Positions 11,572 through 22,639 are shown, counted from the first letter of the stretch. The stretch: 64,000 nucleotides of DNA from Leguminivora glycinivorella (GCF_023078275.1 NC_062984.1:20060578-20124577); one strand, 5' to 3'. Program-made: numbers and translations. The notes: a model not told the origin generated them from the letters alone.

Positions 11572-11698
11572 CGTTTTCACATTATCCGATCCGATATCGG
11601 ATGTCGGAAGGATTTCAATAGAAAAAATCCAAGATGGCGCCTATAATGTATGGAATATCGTTCCGACATCCGATATCGGATCGGATAATGTGAAAACG
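11572..11698. mobile_element. Palindromic MITE with about 37-bp TIRs
   Basis: Arms read CGTTTTCACATTATCCGATC...GATATCGGATGTCGGA and its exact inverse, with a 50-bp centre containing AAGATGGCGCC. An end fragment (CATCGGATCGGATAAT) occurs at about 28997. Confidence 0.9.
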
Positions 11699-11819
11699 CA
11701 CTAACGCGACGCCGTATCAGATCGTGCGTGTAGTGCACTAGTTTGCACAATTAAAAGACTGCTAGTTTTATTTTCATTATGTCTGCTACTTTCACTTTCA
11801 ATTTGGTTTCCTTTAACCC

Positions 11820-11895
11820 TTTAAATGATAAGAATGGCACTGAAGCTTGAACTGTTTTATGTGCTCTGCCTACCCCTTTTGGGAAAACAGATCAA
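11820..11895 (-). repeat. Fragment of the 19.6-19.9 kb repeat
   Basis: The reverse complement contains GGGGTAGGCAGAGCAC-like and CTTCAGTGCCATTC-like motifs in the same order as 19627-19883. Confidence 0.6.
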
Positions 11896-11957
11896 TCTCT
11901 TAGTGAAAGTTTTTAACATTTAGAAACAGTTCCAATATAAATATTAGCTTACATTGA

Positions 11958-12098
11958 TTAACCGTTTCTGTGCGGATGACACGAGAGGCGTGTCATCAAG
12001 GTTTTTACACGCCAGGCATGTCATTTTAATATGAAAAAATTGTACACCGCCACAGCGTAAAAACTTTTCGAAAATGGAGCACGCAACGAATCTGTTAA
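11958..12098. mobile_element. TTAA-flanked MITE, copy 2
   Basis: TTAA at both edges; ends CCGTTTCTGTGCGG and ACGAATCTG; internal hairpin GATGACACG...CGTGTCATC. Same family as 8697 and 18068. Confidence 0.85.
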
Positions 12099-12662
12099 GG
12101 TAACCTATGATAACCAAGACAACTGCGACATGTAGGTACATAAAACGCTAATGTATGCTAATTGAATACGAGTAGGTATACAATTGTATTTGTACACATG
12201 AATGCACAACACAATCTGTTTATACAGAGTGATTCAGGAGACGTGAGCTGCATCAAGCCTGAGCATTCAGTAAGTTAAATAATATAATTATCAACAATTT
12301 CAAATAAATTTTCGAGATTAACGTAGGTATATTTTGACCGGTACAAAAAAACTAATTTTTAATGACTATTGTTAATCTACTCCGTGAAAACTGTAATCAA
12401 CATCAGTAGTGGGTATACATTCCAGTGGAAAAGGCAGACGACCAACGTTACGGCCTGGGGGCCGATTTGTGAGTCTCACGCGTTCGAATTCAGAAAATTA
12501 TCACTTAAAATAATAAGCAAGTCACCGTTTTCAACCGGTATTTTAGTGAAAAAATCCCGTTTGCGAGATTCAAAAATCGCCCCCCTGGTGGTCAACTGAA
12601 GAAAAAGATAACATTTAATTTTTAAGATAAGATTTGAGCCCAGAAACTTACATCAATGACAA
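12099..12662. other. No recognisable gene
   Basis: The open frame at 12369-12599 has no protein-like features or recognisable motif. Confidence 0.4.
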
Positions 12663-12790
12663 CCTGTAGGCTATTTCATCACAGTGACATTGACAATTCT
12701 GTGCCTATTTCTGGTTTAATAAGTAACATTGTTACTCAGCTTCAATATTTCCTTGTTGAACAAGCAATGAACGGCAAATTGCCACTTCAC
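12663..12790 (-). repeat. AACATTGTTACT repeat, reverse copy
   Basis: Reverse complement of the repeat at 16738-16861 (GGCAATGAACGGC and GTAACATTGTTACT in the same relative order). A third copy at about 43331-44250 is split by a PLE. Confidence 0.65.
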
Positions 12791-12916
12791 TGTTATGTTA
12801 TGAAATAAAAAGGCCACCGGCGCCGATGCACAAGGACGCCCGATCCCAGATGATAAACTGGGATAATGGGCAAGACTTCATTAATATTTATTTTCAACCT
12901 ACTCGTACAATAAAAG

Positions 12917-13101
12917 CTCGGCCACACATGCGCGTTTTGATAGCGTAGGCGGAGCGGTAGCGGAGCGTTAGCGGAGCGCAACGATAGCGGTGCGCCGGAC
13001 GAACGCTGGCGTTGCGCCCAGCGGACGCCGGCGGGAACTAACGAGCGCGGCGCACCGCTATCATTGCGCTCCGCTACCAAAACGCTTTATGTGTGGTGGA
13101 G
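12917..13101. mobile_element. GC-rich palindromic MITE
   Basis: Left GGCCACACATGCGCGTTTTG...GCGCAACGATAGCGGTGCGCC and right GGCGCACCGCTATCATTGCGC...CAAAACGCTTTATGTGTGGTGG are imperfect inverted copies. The left arm contains repeated GGAGCG(G/T)TAGC. Confidence 0.85.
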
Positions 13102-13496
13102 GCTTTAGGCTTCCTTTAAGTCTGGTTACATTTGAAAAATCGTACCTCACTGTTATCGCAATAATAACCATAAACTTTTCCAAGCTCCAAGAAAACCATT
13201 AATTAAGCTCTATTCCAGGACAGCACAATAATTTTCGCGACACTATTGCATTTTCTCTCCACCACGAAAGGATATTATTGCTTTGCTTATCACTAAGGGT
13301 CATTTTATCAGAATTAACCTAACATCCTTGATGCGATTTGATTAAATAAAATATGTTTTTACAAGCTTTTATTTATTTCCACCTGTCCCGTTGTTTGTCT
13401 CTAGTCAAATCTTGCAAGTAAAATTTGACCCACTTCCCGGTTTATGTAAATCACGTGACAGTGTAATATTATGGTATCATGGAGCTAATGGATGGA
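13102..13496. other. No recognisable gene
   Basis: Ordinary AT-rich sequence; nothing identified. Confidence 0.4.
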
Positions 13497-13756
13497 TGGA
13501 GCAGAAAGGTGGCCAGGGTTCGAACCCCGGCTCGTACCAATGAGATTTTCGGAACATATGTGCGAAATGTCATTTGATATTTGCCAGTCACTTTTCCGTG
13601 AAGGCCTAATTACCCTTCGGGTTACGTCAGAATAGATGGCAGTCGCTTTCGTAAAACTAGCGCCTACGCCAATCTTGGGATTGGTTGTCAAATCCGGCCC
13701 CAGGCTCCCATGAGCCGTGGCAAATGCCGGGATAACGCAAGGAGGATGAGTGAATG
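13497..13756 (+). mobile_element. tRNA-derived SINE, family B
   Basis: Contains a Pol III B-box-like GGTTCGAACCCC, then TGTGCGAAATGTCATTTGAT, GGCAGTCGCTTTCGTAAAAC and a terminal CTCCCATGAGCCGTGGCAAA...AACGCAAGGAGGA. The best copy is at 46012-46342; this one lacks a clear A box. Confidence 0.75.
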
Positions 13757-13879
13757 TGTTAAAATAAACTCATTTATCGCCACTCGTTTAGGATTTCCCT
13801 TTTTCAGCGCTTGTATCATAAAGTACCTACTATATTTAATCGTTTAATACCAAATATCTCGCTCGAATCTAGAGCAGAG

Positions 13880-14252
13880 CCCAACTGGGGTAGTACCTCC
13901 GCCTTACAGAAAACCGCAGCCAAATAGCACTAGACCCTACTCATAGTGTTGTGTTCCTGCCGGTGAGTAAGGCTGCCAGAGCTCAACGAGGGTGCGGTGT
14001 GCTGATGACGGGAGGACTTACGGAACTAACTTGTTCCGTCTATTGTCCTTTGAGTCGTCGGCAACCCGAACCCTCCTTAGAACTTGTACACTCCTTTTTC
14101 TGCGTATTTAACACAGCAAAAGGGAGTGTACAAGTTTCTAATGACGTTTCTAGTGACACTCTTTGAGTTGCAGGCGTCCATAGGTTACGGTGACCGCTTT
14201 CCATCAGGCGGGCCGTACGCTTGTTTGCCACCGACGTAGTATAAAAAAAAAG
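13880..14252 (+). mobile_element. LINE-derived 3' region ending GTATAAAAA
   Basis: Contains AGAAAACCGCAGCCAAATAG, CCTGCCGGTGAGTAAGG and the conserved tail (TTGCAGGCGTCCATAGGTTA; CATCAGGCGGGCCGTACGC; GTAGTATAAAAAAAA). At 19187-19375 the same tail follows a LINE ORF2 C-terminus, so this is LINE-derived. Non-coding. Confidence 0.75.
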
Positions 14253-14529
14253 TAGCAGTAAAGTTAATAAAATCTAAAGCTATTATTATGTATGAGACTC
14301 TAAGGTCACAATTACGTCCCTTTTATCTAAAAGCTAAAAGGGTCAAGGGAGCCCTTGCAGTCTTACAGCTATTAATATGTTAATTTCGTTCTTTTTGTAC
14401 GTGAGTGATGCTGGATTTTTCATTATAAAGGACTCGATTTGCATAATTGTGGTGGCATAAACTTATACATCAGCATGTGTTGGGTACAGTGTGCAGTTAG
14501 CTAAAAAATAGGGAAATTGACTGTTCTTA

Positions 14530-14930
14530 AAATAAAATATTTTATACCATGCACGAAATAAAGCATCAGATAATTATTAGAAAAACATCGACAGTTCTTT
14601 TTAAACCGAAATTCTCATTATTAAGTCGGTAGAAATATATAAAGTAACTGAATTGACCGTTTCCATATTAGCAAACTGTTCAAATTCGTTTTTACAGTTC
14701 TTAAAAAGAAGCTGATTTGACTAGGAGGAAAGTAGCCTATTCATCTATTCGGTGTGTTATTATTATTATAGGCTACTTTCCTGCTAGTCAAATCAGCTTC
14801 TTTTTAAGAACTGCCAAAACGATTTATTTCTATCTGATTTATACAATATACATTGGATTTAAAAATAACTTCTGTCCCTGTTTTTCTTTATCTGATGCTT
14901 TATTTTGTGCATGGTATAAAATAATTTAGT
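14530..14930. mobile_element. Foldback element with an inner perfect-arm MITE
   Basis: Outer arms contain TACCATGCACGAAATAAAGC and its inverse GCTTTATTTTGTGCATGGTA. Inside, 14695-14813 is a second inverted repeat (CAGTTCTTAAAAAGAAGCTG...) with arms of about 48 bp around a short loop. A one-sided relative of the outer arm lies at about 42912. Confidence 0.8.
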
Positions 14931-15029
14931 TTAAGTACAGTCAAGTTGCCTATTACTTTGCCCAACAGAAGATGTGTAATGTCCGTGCAAAACTCAGCTA
15001 TTCAGTGTGTTATTATTACTTTGCCCAAC

Positions 15030-15140
15030 AGAGGATAGGCATTATGTATAATGCCCGGGCAATTTAATTATTTGGATAGTTATTATCAAACTTCCCACTT
15101 ACAATGGGCATTATTCATAATGCCCGGGCATTATGTATAG
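15030..15140. repeat. Repeated TGCCCGGGCA palindromes
   Basis: GCATTATGTATAATGCCCGG and related forms recur three times, with the self-complementary TGCCCGGGCA. Looks like remnants of palindromic MITE ends. Confidence 0.5.
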
Positions 15141-15184
15141 TGACCGATTTATCACTTGGTCCATAACATACACACGACCTGAAT

Positions 15185-15343
15185 GTACAGCGTGTTCCAT
15201 TTTCGAAAACTTTTCGATGTGACGGCGAACAACTTTTGTCATATTAAAATGACACGTCTCGTGTGTCATACGCCACACGTAAAAAACCTTGATGACAACT
15301 TGACAACGCCCCTGTGCCATCCGCACAGAAGTTTTAATCATTT
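15185..15343. mobile_element. TTAA-MITE family, copy 4 (reverse, degenerate)
   Basis: The reverse complement reads like copy 3: TGTGCGGATGGCACAG, AAGGTTTTTTACGTGTGGCG, GAAAATGGAACACGC. TTAA at the ends has decayed. Confidence 0.7.
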
Positions 15344-15357
15344 ATTCTCAATGACTC

Positions 15358-15448
15358 AGTATGTCAGAGCGGCTGGGCCGGTGTTCCAGGCGGTCGCAGG
15401 TTCTTGGTTCGAGTCCTGTTGGAGATGTACTTCTTTCTATTTCTCCTA
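15358..15448 (+). mobile_element. tRNA-like SINE head
   Basis: An A-box-like GAGCGGCTGGGCCGG is followed at tRNA spacing by B-box GGTTCGAGTCC. Sequence beyond the B box does not close an acceptor stem, so this is a SINE head rather than a tRNA gene. Confidence 0.6.
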
Positions 15449-16545
15449 AATTAAAAAAAATGTACGTACACTACTTAAATTTAATTACTAAGGTAAACAC
15501 GTGTTATCTGTACCGGTACCGCAAAATTAATAAGTCCATAGCCAAAGTGCTAGTTCAGACACAGCCGAAACCGCGCGGATGCAAACCGCGCGGATCTTAC
15601 TTTAATAGCATAGTCTAGACCGTTCACACTACACCGCGCCGAACGTTCCAGTACTATGCCATTGAAATAAGATATCCGCGCGGTTTGCATCCGTGCAGTG
15701 TGTCTGAACTAGCACAAAAATACGAAATATGAGCGTACGATGCGCTATTCAAATACTACCTGAAATAAAATCATGAAACAATATAGAATCCAACAATAAA
15801 AACAACAAATACCCCAACAGTAAAAACAATGATATTTATTTAAGAGAACTGGCGAAACGTTTGTGCATGGTTAGTTTGGCTGTCTAATAAATTAGTTTGT
15901 TGAAAAATTCTATTGTTGGCAACAAAAAATTGTAGTTCCGGAATTCCACTGAGACTGTTTAACTGAAAGAGTATTGACACCTACTGAGATGACTGGTCAC
16001 CTGTACATATACCTAATAAATTTGGAGGTGTAAATTCTCTCTAAGTGTCAAATAAATAACTGTTTTCTCAAAAATATCATTTTTGGCTCTTGCAAGCTTA
16101 TTCAACGGTCATCTACTGCCCTCCGAGATGTTCCTTACTAGATAGGCATACGATACGACATTTCATTACAGATTTCCTCTTACAGCGCCCTTTTAAGAGT
16201 ATTCAGTTTTATTCATATTTTATGAAACTGGTAAAGTAAATAGTCAACACTTGATGTTATCACATGTTGAATACTAGGTATCTATTAACTGTGAATTTGT
16301 TGCTACCAAAACTCATTAATTCTAACACTAATTAGATAAACAAAATTAACTTAGCTTATTGCTACGGTACAAGCTCGGGGTGGTTTGGTTAAGTTAGGTT
16401 ATCAGTGCTCATTATCACCTAACTGTAGATTGCTAATTTCGAATTTGCACTGTGGCCTGCACCGATAGCATAGTCGCGCGATAAATGATCAGGCCATCCC
16501 TTTCGCACTATTTGTAAGTGCGATTGCCTGCCGTTTTCACAACGG
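15449..16545. other. No gene; short inverted repeat near 15550-15715
   Basis: CACAGCCGAAACCGCGCGGA and CGCGCGGTTTGCATCCGTGC face each other about 100 bp apart, a likely decayed foldback element (also GTGCTAGTTCAGACACA against TGTGTCTGAACTAGCAC). The rest is featureless. Confidence 0.55.
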
Positions 16546-16733
16546 TGACAATGAGGAAGCACACTGACATTTTATCCCGCCAGGCGGCGCCTGTGCAAGT
16601 GTCTAGGTATGTGACTGTCAGTCATATGTAAGAGAGAGAAAAAACATATCATATTCTCGCTCTCACGTATGGACTAATAGGGTGGCGCCATCTGTCATAA
16701 CCTTTGAGTGTGCCTCCTCATTGTCGCCCAACG
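16546..16733. mobile_element. MITE with ACAATGAGG ends
   Basis: Ends GACAATGAGGAAGCACACT and GTGTGCCTCCTCATTGTC are inverted. The centre holds AGAGAGAGAAAAAACATATC and TGGCGCCATCTGTCAT. Second copy at 44982-45172. Confidence 0.8.
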
Positions 16734-16737
16734 CCCG

Positions 16738-16861
16738 ACAGTGACACCTTCGCCGTTCATTGCCTGTTTAACAAAGAAATATTGACACTGAGTAACAATG
16801 TTACTTAACAATTGTCAGTATCAAGTGTCAATGTTACTGTGGTGAAATAGTCCACAGGACC
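16738..16861 (+). repeat. AACATTGTTACT repeat, forward copy
   Basis: Contains CGCCGTTCATTGCCTG, GTAACAATGTTACTT and GTGTCAATGTTACTG. Relatives: 12663-12790 (reverse) and the PLE-split copy near 43331-44250. Confidence 0.65.
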
Positions 16862-17041
16862 TTACTCGACATGTGCCACTGATTTTTATATCCACGTAAA
16901 ATCGACACTTGATTTTCTCGCATGTTGAACAGAGCTAGTACCATCAATTCAAAAAAATGCAAGCGGAAATGTATGCTATGTTAAACTGAAGAAAATGTAA
17001 GTGAAAATATAAGCTGGTAAGTATGTTAATTCTTCGGCGTG

Positions 17042-17078
17042 CACTTTGTCACCGTACTTCTAGTACGGTGACAAAGTG
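17042..17078. repeat. Perfect 17-bp-arm hairpin
   Basis: CACTTTGTCACCGTACT, a three-base loop TCT, then the exact inverse AGTACGGTGACAAAGTG. A residual MITE is the likely explanation. Confidence 0.9.
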
Positions 17079-18067
17079 AACCGAGGAAGTCGGAGATTCT
17101 TCGAAACTTTTCAATTTTACTTCGCAAGTTTCGTTCGAAGGTACTTGCGCATATATCTATGAAAGCGTTTTTTTATTATTTTGAATTCAGGTGATACTTT
17201 GAAGAAGATAAGGGTAAGATGAGAATCATTTTCAGCTAAATCACAATAAATTCTCTCTAACTTTGGTATTTAACACGTTCGACACCAGTGGGCACTCGTG
17301 AACTTTGCTCAGATGCCAGAGAGCCCGCTAAGCGGGTTCACGTCACACAGTCACCGGCAATAAGATGTCACAAAAAAAAACTCTTCAAAGACTGCAAAAA
17401 TATGTGACACGCTCTTACTGCTCTACTAAATAAGTTCGTGTCAGATACTTTTGCGGTATTCGAACAGTAACATATTAAACTGGGTGAAACATATTACGTG
17501 TATTTTTTTTTGTTCCTCCATGCTACAGTCACTGTGATAAAGAAGTGCTGATTGGTGGAGTACGCCATTTTTTCTCTGATAGTGAATGTGTTCATATTTT
17601 ATCTAGTGTTCATGCATACATATTTGCTGTCCAGCAATTCCGTAACTACGTATAGTGCACAATATTATTGTATGACGTTAATACAGGATGTTTAATACTG
17701 TTAATTTTTGACCAAAGTCAAAATCGCGTAAAAAAAATTTACTTAAAAAAACTTTAGAAAATATAACTCACTTGTAGCTACTAGCTACCACGACTTCAGA
17801 ATATTTCACTCGTTAGCGAGAACTAGCAACTGAACTAAGAACTGCTAAATTAACAACATACGTCTATAACCGCTCATTTAGAATAGAAGGAACCGACCGA
17901 CAATATATCGAGAATTATTTTGCATAATTATGACATTTACCTAGGTACTCAGGTTGCTTATTAGGTAAATCGTTACTGCTAGTTAGTACATAAATACGTA
18001 CATTTCGCAGTATCTATAGCATAATCCTATCTTGTTAATCTGCTAGCCGCGCGCCATTTAAAGGCAT
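17079..18067. other. No gene; one shared repeat patch
   Basis: 17276-17345 (GGGCACTCGTGAACTTTG, then GCCCGCTAAGCGGGTTC) is related to 25355-25460. The rest is unassigned. Confidence 0.45.
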
Positions 18068-18212
18068 TTAACCGTTTCTGTGCCGATGACACGAGGGGCG
18101 TGTCATTAAGGTTTTTACGTGTGGCGTATGCCGTGTCATTTTAAAATCGACAAAAGTTGTTCACCGTCACAGCGTAAAGTTTTGAAAATGGAACACGAAA
18201 CGAATCGGTTAA
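18068..18212. mobile_element. TTAA-flanked MITE, copy 3
   Basis: TTAA at 18068-18071 and 18209-18212. Ends CCGTTTCTGTGCCGATGACA and CGAAACGAATCGG are inverted with one or two mismatches. Contains the GATGACACG...CGTGTCAT hairpin. Confidence 0.85.
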
Positions 18213-18715
18213 ACGACTTGCAAACTAGGTGTACGATTTTAGGTACATTGCGGACTGTTCAGGTTAGATACTTTACACACACCAATCAGAAACCGTATTA
18301 TACATGTCGTATACGAGTTCTCGCACCGTGTGAACAGGCCCTTTTAGGCCAAAACCTGAAACTGTCCCAGGTCGCACAACAAAAAGTTATTATCTTTTAC
18401 GAGGCCTTCCCTCACATAATTTGTAGGTGTACGCCTCTATAAAAGTAAATAGCGACATTAAGTGACGCTGACTTGTGTGCTTTATTTGGTTTCATTAGCT
18501 TTTTGTCTTAAGCTTTTGTGTTACTTTACGGGTGAACATAGGTACGAGTCTGTACGACCAAAGAGGATCGAGTATTATAGAGATTTACTGTCAAAGTAAA
18601 ATGTGTAATCACAGTGCATAGACTGCCATCTCTTGACACAGGCTTAAAACTTTTGAACCTCAGTTTTGACAATTTGGCCCATATTCTTAGCTTGATATGT
18701 TTTAAAATGTCAAAT
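18213..18715. other. No recognisable gene
   Basis: Open frames here lack protein-like composition. Confidence 0.4.
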
Positions 18716-18860
18716 ATTAATATTAGCGCCATCTAGCTGAGCGTACCCCATAGGTGTAATGCCATCTATGCCACCGTACTTTTTCTGTATGGTATTGACG
18801 TACGTTTTTTTCTTAGACTTTATCTATCTATACGGAGTTATATATGTCTTTGGTACGACT
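18716..18860. repeat. AGCGCCATCTAGCTGAGC repeat
   Basis: Shares TAATATTAGCGCCATCTAGC, TTAGACTTTATCT and TATACGGAGTTATATATGTC with 51585-51690, where the same repeat hosts the element at 51709-52865. Confidence 0.75.
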
Positions 18861-19186
18861 AAGTTCCTTATTAAGGTAAGTAGGTTCGGAATACGGATTT
18901 TAGATATAAGTAGTAGCTCTGTTTTGCATTATAATATGGCTGACATAAACTCTTCTAATAGGGTGAAGTGGTCGACAGTGGTTCGCATTTTTCCATAGGC
19001 CATATCTCCGGAACTATGACTGATAGGGAGTGACTATAACGAACATATTATAGTAAATTTAATGTAGTTTTAGTATGTATTACTGATTTCTGAAAATAGT
19101 CAATACTTTCAACAGTAACTTTGTTTTTATAAAGAAAGAAATTAGCCACTGTGTACGAGGAAGTTGTAACGGTGGCCGGCTGTGGA

Positions 19187-19375
19187 ATGAGCTCCCTGAC
19201 GAGGTATTACCGATGAACTACAGTATGGGGTTCTTCAAAAAAGGAGTGTACAAGTTTCTAATGGGTCGGCAACGCGCATGTGACACCCCTTGACTTGCAG
19301 GCGTCTATAGGTTACGGTGACCGCTTTCCATCAGGCAGGCCGTATACCTGTTTGCCACCGACGTGGTATAAAAAA
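19187..19375 (+). pseudogene. LINE ORF2 C-terminus plus 3' tail
   Basis: Translation reads LWNELPDEVLP, then MGFFKKGVYKFLMGRQR and a stop, the C-terminal signature of lepidopteran jockey/CR1-like ORF2 proteins. It is followed by the 3' tail (GCAGGCGTCTATAGG, CATCAGGCAGGCCGTATACC, GTGGTATAAAAAAA). A 5'-truncated insertion. It identifies the tails at 2581, 13880 and 53220 as LINE-derived. Confidence 0.8.
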
Positions 19376-19626
19376 AGTGGAAGTTCTAAAATTAACTGAA
19401 CAATTTCACGGCGCCGCCTGAATGATGGTTGACGGACACAACGACAGACGAAAAGAGTTCCTCGTGATTTGACACAACGCGCAACGTCTGTGGCTGATTT
19501 TATACTTTAATGAAACCGTTATATAATTTGCTTTTCGTAGCAAAAACAAAAACATTATACATATTAATATTGTAATTTTTTCAAGACGAAAAAAAAAACG
19601 ATTATTTGTTAACAAACTTTTTATAA

Positions 19627-19883
19627 CATACATACATACATACAATCACATACAATCACGCCTGTATCCCATAAAGGGGTAGGCAGAGCACACGAAACTA
19701 CCAAAGCTTCAGTGCCATTCCTGGCAAATAAGGGGTTGAAAAAAACGAGACTGTGACATTGCAGTGACAGGTTGCCAGTCTCTCGCCTACGCCACAATTT
19801 AACCCATATCCCATAGTCGCCTTCTACGACACCCACGGGAAGAAAGGGGGTGGTGAAATTCTTAACCCGTCACCACACAGGAC
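19627..19883 (+). repeat. CACGCCTGTATCCCATAAAGG repeat
   Basis: Runs from a CATA tract through GGGGTAGGCAGAGCACACG, CTTCAGTGCCATTCCTGG, CTCGCCTACGCCACAATTTA and CACCCACGGGAAGAAAGGGG to CCCGTCACCACACAGG. I recognise this as a common lepidopteran repeat, probably LINE 3' region. Fragment at 11820. Confidence 0.7.
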
Positions 19884-19947
19884 TTTTTATAACCTGTAAA
19901 CTAATTCAGTCACTACAAATCCCCAAAAACTACTAACAAATAAAAAA

Positions 19948-20480
19948 CCGGCCAAGAGCGTGTCGGGCCACGTTCCGTAGTTTTCCGTATTTTCCTCAAA
20001 AACTACTGAACCTATCTAGTTCAAAACAATTTTTCTAGAAAGTCTTTATAAAGTTCTACTTTTGTGATTTTTTCATATATTTTTAAACATATGGTTCAAA
20101 AGTTAGAGGGGGGGGACGCACTTTTTTTTCCTTTAGGAGCGATTATTTCCGAAAATATTAATATTATCAAAAAACGATCTTAGTAAACCCTTATTAATTT
20201 TTAAATACCTATCCAACAATATATCACACGTTGGGGTTGGAATGAAAAAAAATATCAGCCCCCACTTTACATGTAGGGGGGGTACCCTAATAAAACATTT
20301 TTTTCCATTTTTTATTTTTGCACTTTGTTGGCGTGATTGATATACATATTGGCACCAAATTTCAGCTTTCTAGTGCTTACAGTTACTGAGATTATCCGCG
20401 GACGGACGGACGGACGGACGGACGGACGGACAGACAGACATGGCGGAACTATAAGGGTTCCTAGTTGACTACGGAACCCT
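19948..20480 (+). mobile_element. CCGGCCAAGAGCGTG...GGAACCCT element, forward copy
   Basis: Starts CCGGCCAAGAGCGTGTCGGG after an A-run and ends GACTACGGAACCCT before AAAAA. An internal GGAC microsatellite lies at about 20400-20432. The reverse copy at 24047-24618 matches nearly throughout. Non-coding and probably non-autonomous. Confidence 0.85.
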
Positions 20481-20566
20481 AAAAACGTTAAAAACTGAAG
20501 TTATAACTGATTTGACAGAAGCCATAAAACAAGCGTTTCAGTACAAATGGGTAATAAAACTGCCGG

Positions 20567-20697
20567 CCTAGCCAAAGTGACAATCGTTAACGATACGTAC
20601 GATCGAAACGCAGTTGGCTGTCGCCACTACAGAAGAGCGATAGAGAGAGCTAGCTACGATACGGCACAAAGCGTAAGCGATTGTGACGTTGGCTAGG
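20567..20697. mobile_element. MITE with CCTAGCCAA ends
   Basis: CCTAGCCAAAGTGACAATCG and CGATTGTGACGTTGGCTAGG are inverted ends of a 131-bp element. Confidence 0.85.
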
Positions 20698-20865
20698 TAT
20701 CCTGAAGCTTTCAGCGACAATATGGGATCCTTTTAATATTCATATGGAGAAACTTTGAACGTAAAAAGTTCATGTTATGTCGCAGATTCATCAACGCCAA
20801 GTGGGAACACTTTTATGAGTTTAGAAATTGTATTGTCGAATATTACGAGCTACAAGTAAAGTAAT

Positions 20866-21460
20866 AGTTATTTGTTATACAAGGGGGCAAAGTTGTATTT
20901 TCACGCCGAGTGTGGAATTGAAAAACGAGCAAGTGAAAGGATTCTATAGTTGAACCACGAGCGAAGCGAGTGGTTCGAGAATAGAATCCTGAACTTGCGA
21001 GTTTTTTAACACACGAGAAGTAAAATACATTTCCCCCTCACTAGCTCGGAAACACGTGTTTTGTCCTTTAATACCAGCGGGTAAAAACGCATTTTATCCA
21101 CTAGTGGGTAAAGTAATTTGACCTTGAATAAAATCAAATTAACTGCTTTAAAATTGATAAAAGTAGGTGAATCTAGTAATAAAGATGATTTACCACCTGT
21201 GGAACTACTGGAAGCAGTGATAAACGCATTTTTTGCATTGTAGTTTCCTCGCTATAGTGAGGGGAAAAGTTTTGTGTTACACTCGGGTGCAAATGTATTT
21301 TACTTCTCGTGTGTTAAAAAACTCGCAAGTTCAGGATTCTATTCTCGAACCACTCGCTTCGCTCGTGGTTCAACTATAGAATTCTTTCACATGCTCGTTT
21401 TTCGATTCCACACTCGGCGTTATAATAATACAACTTTGCCCCCTTGTATAACAAATAACT
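20866..21460. mobile_element. Large foldback element with about 170-bp TIRs
   Basis: Left AGTTATTTGTTATACAAGGG...GTAAAATACATTT and right AAATGTATTTTACTTCTCG...CCCTTGTATAACAAATAACT are near-perfect inverted copies. Each arm holds a smaller palindrome (GAACCACGAGCGAAGCGAGT...). The centre is occupied by a different MITE (21031-21268). Confidence 0.85.
21031..21268. mobile_element. TTTTCCCCTCACTA MITE nested in the foldback
   Basis: Same family as 1245-1487 and inverted relative to 21486-21724. Sits in the loop of the 20866-21460 element, so it inserted after that element was in place. Confidence 0.75.
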
Positions 21461-21485
21461 ATTGCACCCGAGTGTAACACAAAAC

Positions 21486-21724
21486 TTTTCCCCTCACTAT
21501 AGCGTGGAAACTACAACGCAAAAAAATGCGTTTATCACTGCTTCCAGTAGTTCCACAGGTGGTAAATCATCTTTATTACTAGATTCACCTACTTTTATCA
21601 ATTTTAAAGCAGTTAATTTGACTTTATTCAAGGTCAAATTACTTTACCCACTAGTGGATAAAATGCGTTTTACCCGCTGGTATTAAAGGACAAAACACGT
21701 GTTTCCGAGCTAGTGAGGGGAAAA
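21486..21724. mobile_element. TTTTCCCCTCACTA MITE, inverted neighbour
   Basis: Opposite orientation to 21031-21268, about 220 bp away. Together with the foldback arms this makes an inverted structure of about 860 bp. Confidence 0.8.
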
Positions 21725-21861
21725 AAAATATTGACGTAATCACTATCGATATTGACCTTGATCTGTTAGTATAAATTAACGACTAAAATACATTCGTAGT
21801 TTACGGGTAGATACCTAAAATACGCCTTTTTATGATTTAAGGTAACTATTAACACATTCCT

Positions 21862-22024
21862 CCTCACGATGTTTGCCTTCACCGAAAAGCGACTGGTAAA
21901 TATCAAATGACATTTCGCACATAAATTCCGAAAAACTTATTGGTGAGAGCCGTGTTTCGAACCCACGACCTCACGAATGAAAGTCGCTCGTAGGTACTTA
22001 CCGCTAGGCTACCAGCGCTTCCAA
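21862..22024 (-). mobile_element. SINE family B, 5' half, reverse
   Basis: The reverse complement contains GAAGCGCTGGTAGCCTAGCGG (A-box region), GTTCGAAACACGGCTC (degraded B box) and TGTGCGAAATGTCATTTGAT, as at 46012-46342. Confidence 0.8.
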
Positions 22025-22377
22025 TAAGTTCTAGACATCAAGAGGATACGGTAGCGAAAATGCTAAAATAGAAAGGAGCCCCCCTTTCAATTTGGGAATT
22101 TTAGTTAAATATACAAGTGTTATTAACTAGATTTATCGAAAAAAAAATTGTCCATTAAGAACAACTCAGTCAAAAGATATTTCAAAAAAATTCTTTAAAA
22201 TCGAGGTTCCGCCACAGAATATATAATAGTACAAGTACAGAAGGCTCACTGCTTTGATGTTCACGAAATGCCGCCTTTTTAAATGCCTACAAAATTCTAA
22301 CAAAGAAACGAACCGCACGTGCGCAGCGTCGGAGGATAGGGTTGCCTATGGATTAAAACGCATTAATTCTCAGATAA

Positions 22378-22534
22378 ATAGTTATACTATATATTCAAGT
22401 CTTGGTTACTTTCTAGGTATATATACAGTATTTATATATTTTTGTTGCAGCCTTCAGCATCACAAGCCTTATTGAACTTTTCCGTTAGACTTAATCAATA
22501 AGATCAGTGTAAGATTGTCCTATTTTATTCATGA
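22378..22534 (+). mobile_element. SINE family A, 3' part (degenerate)
   Basis: Carries TATATACAGTATTTATATAT, CACAAGCCTTATTGAACTT and GTGTAAGATTGTCCTATTTT, matching the 3' half of the SINE at 23617. Confidence 0.6.
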
Positions 22535-22639
22535 TGTCTATTTAACTAAACATTATTAGCCATTCCACACGTGGACATCGCATATGAACCTTGAAAAAAC
22601 TCTCTACGTAATGTAACAATAGAAAGTGCGAACGTGCGT

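Noticed and set aside
22205..22345. Fragment resembling 1100-1230 (CACAGAATATATAATAGTAC, TTCACGAAATGCCGCC)
   Set aside because: Probably a short decayed copy of the 841-1500 repeat, but boundaries were too unclear for a separate feature.
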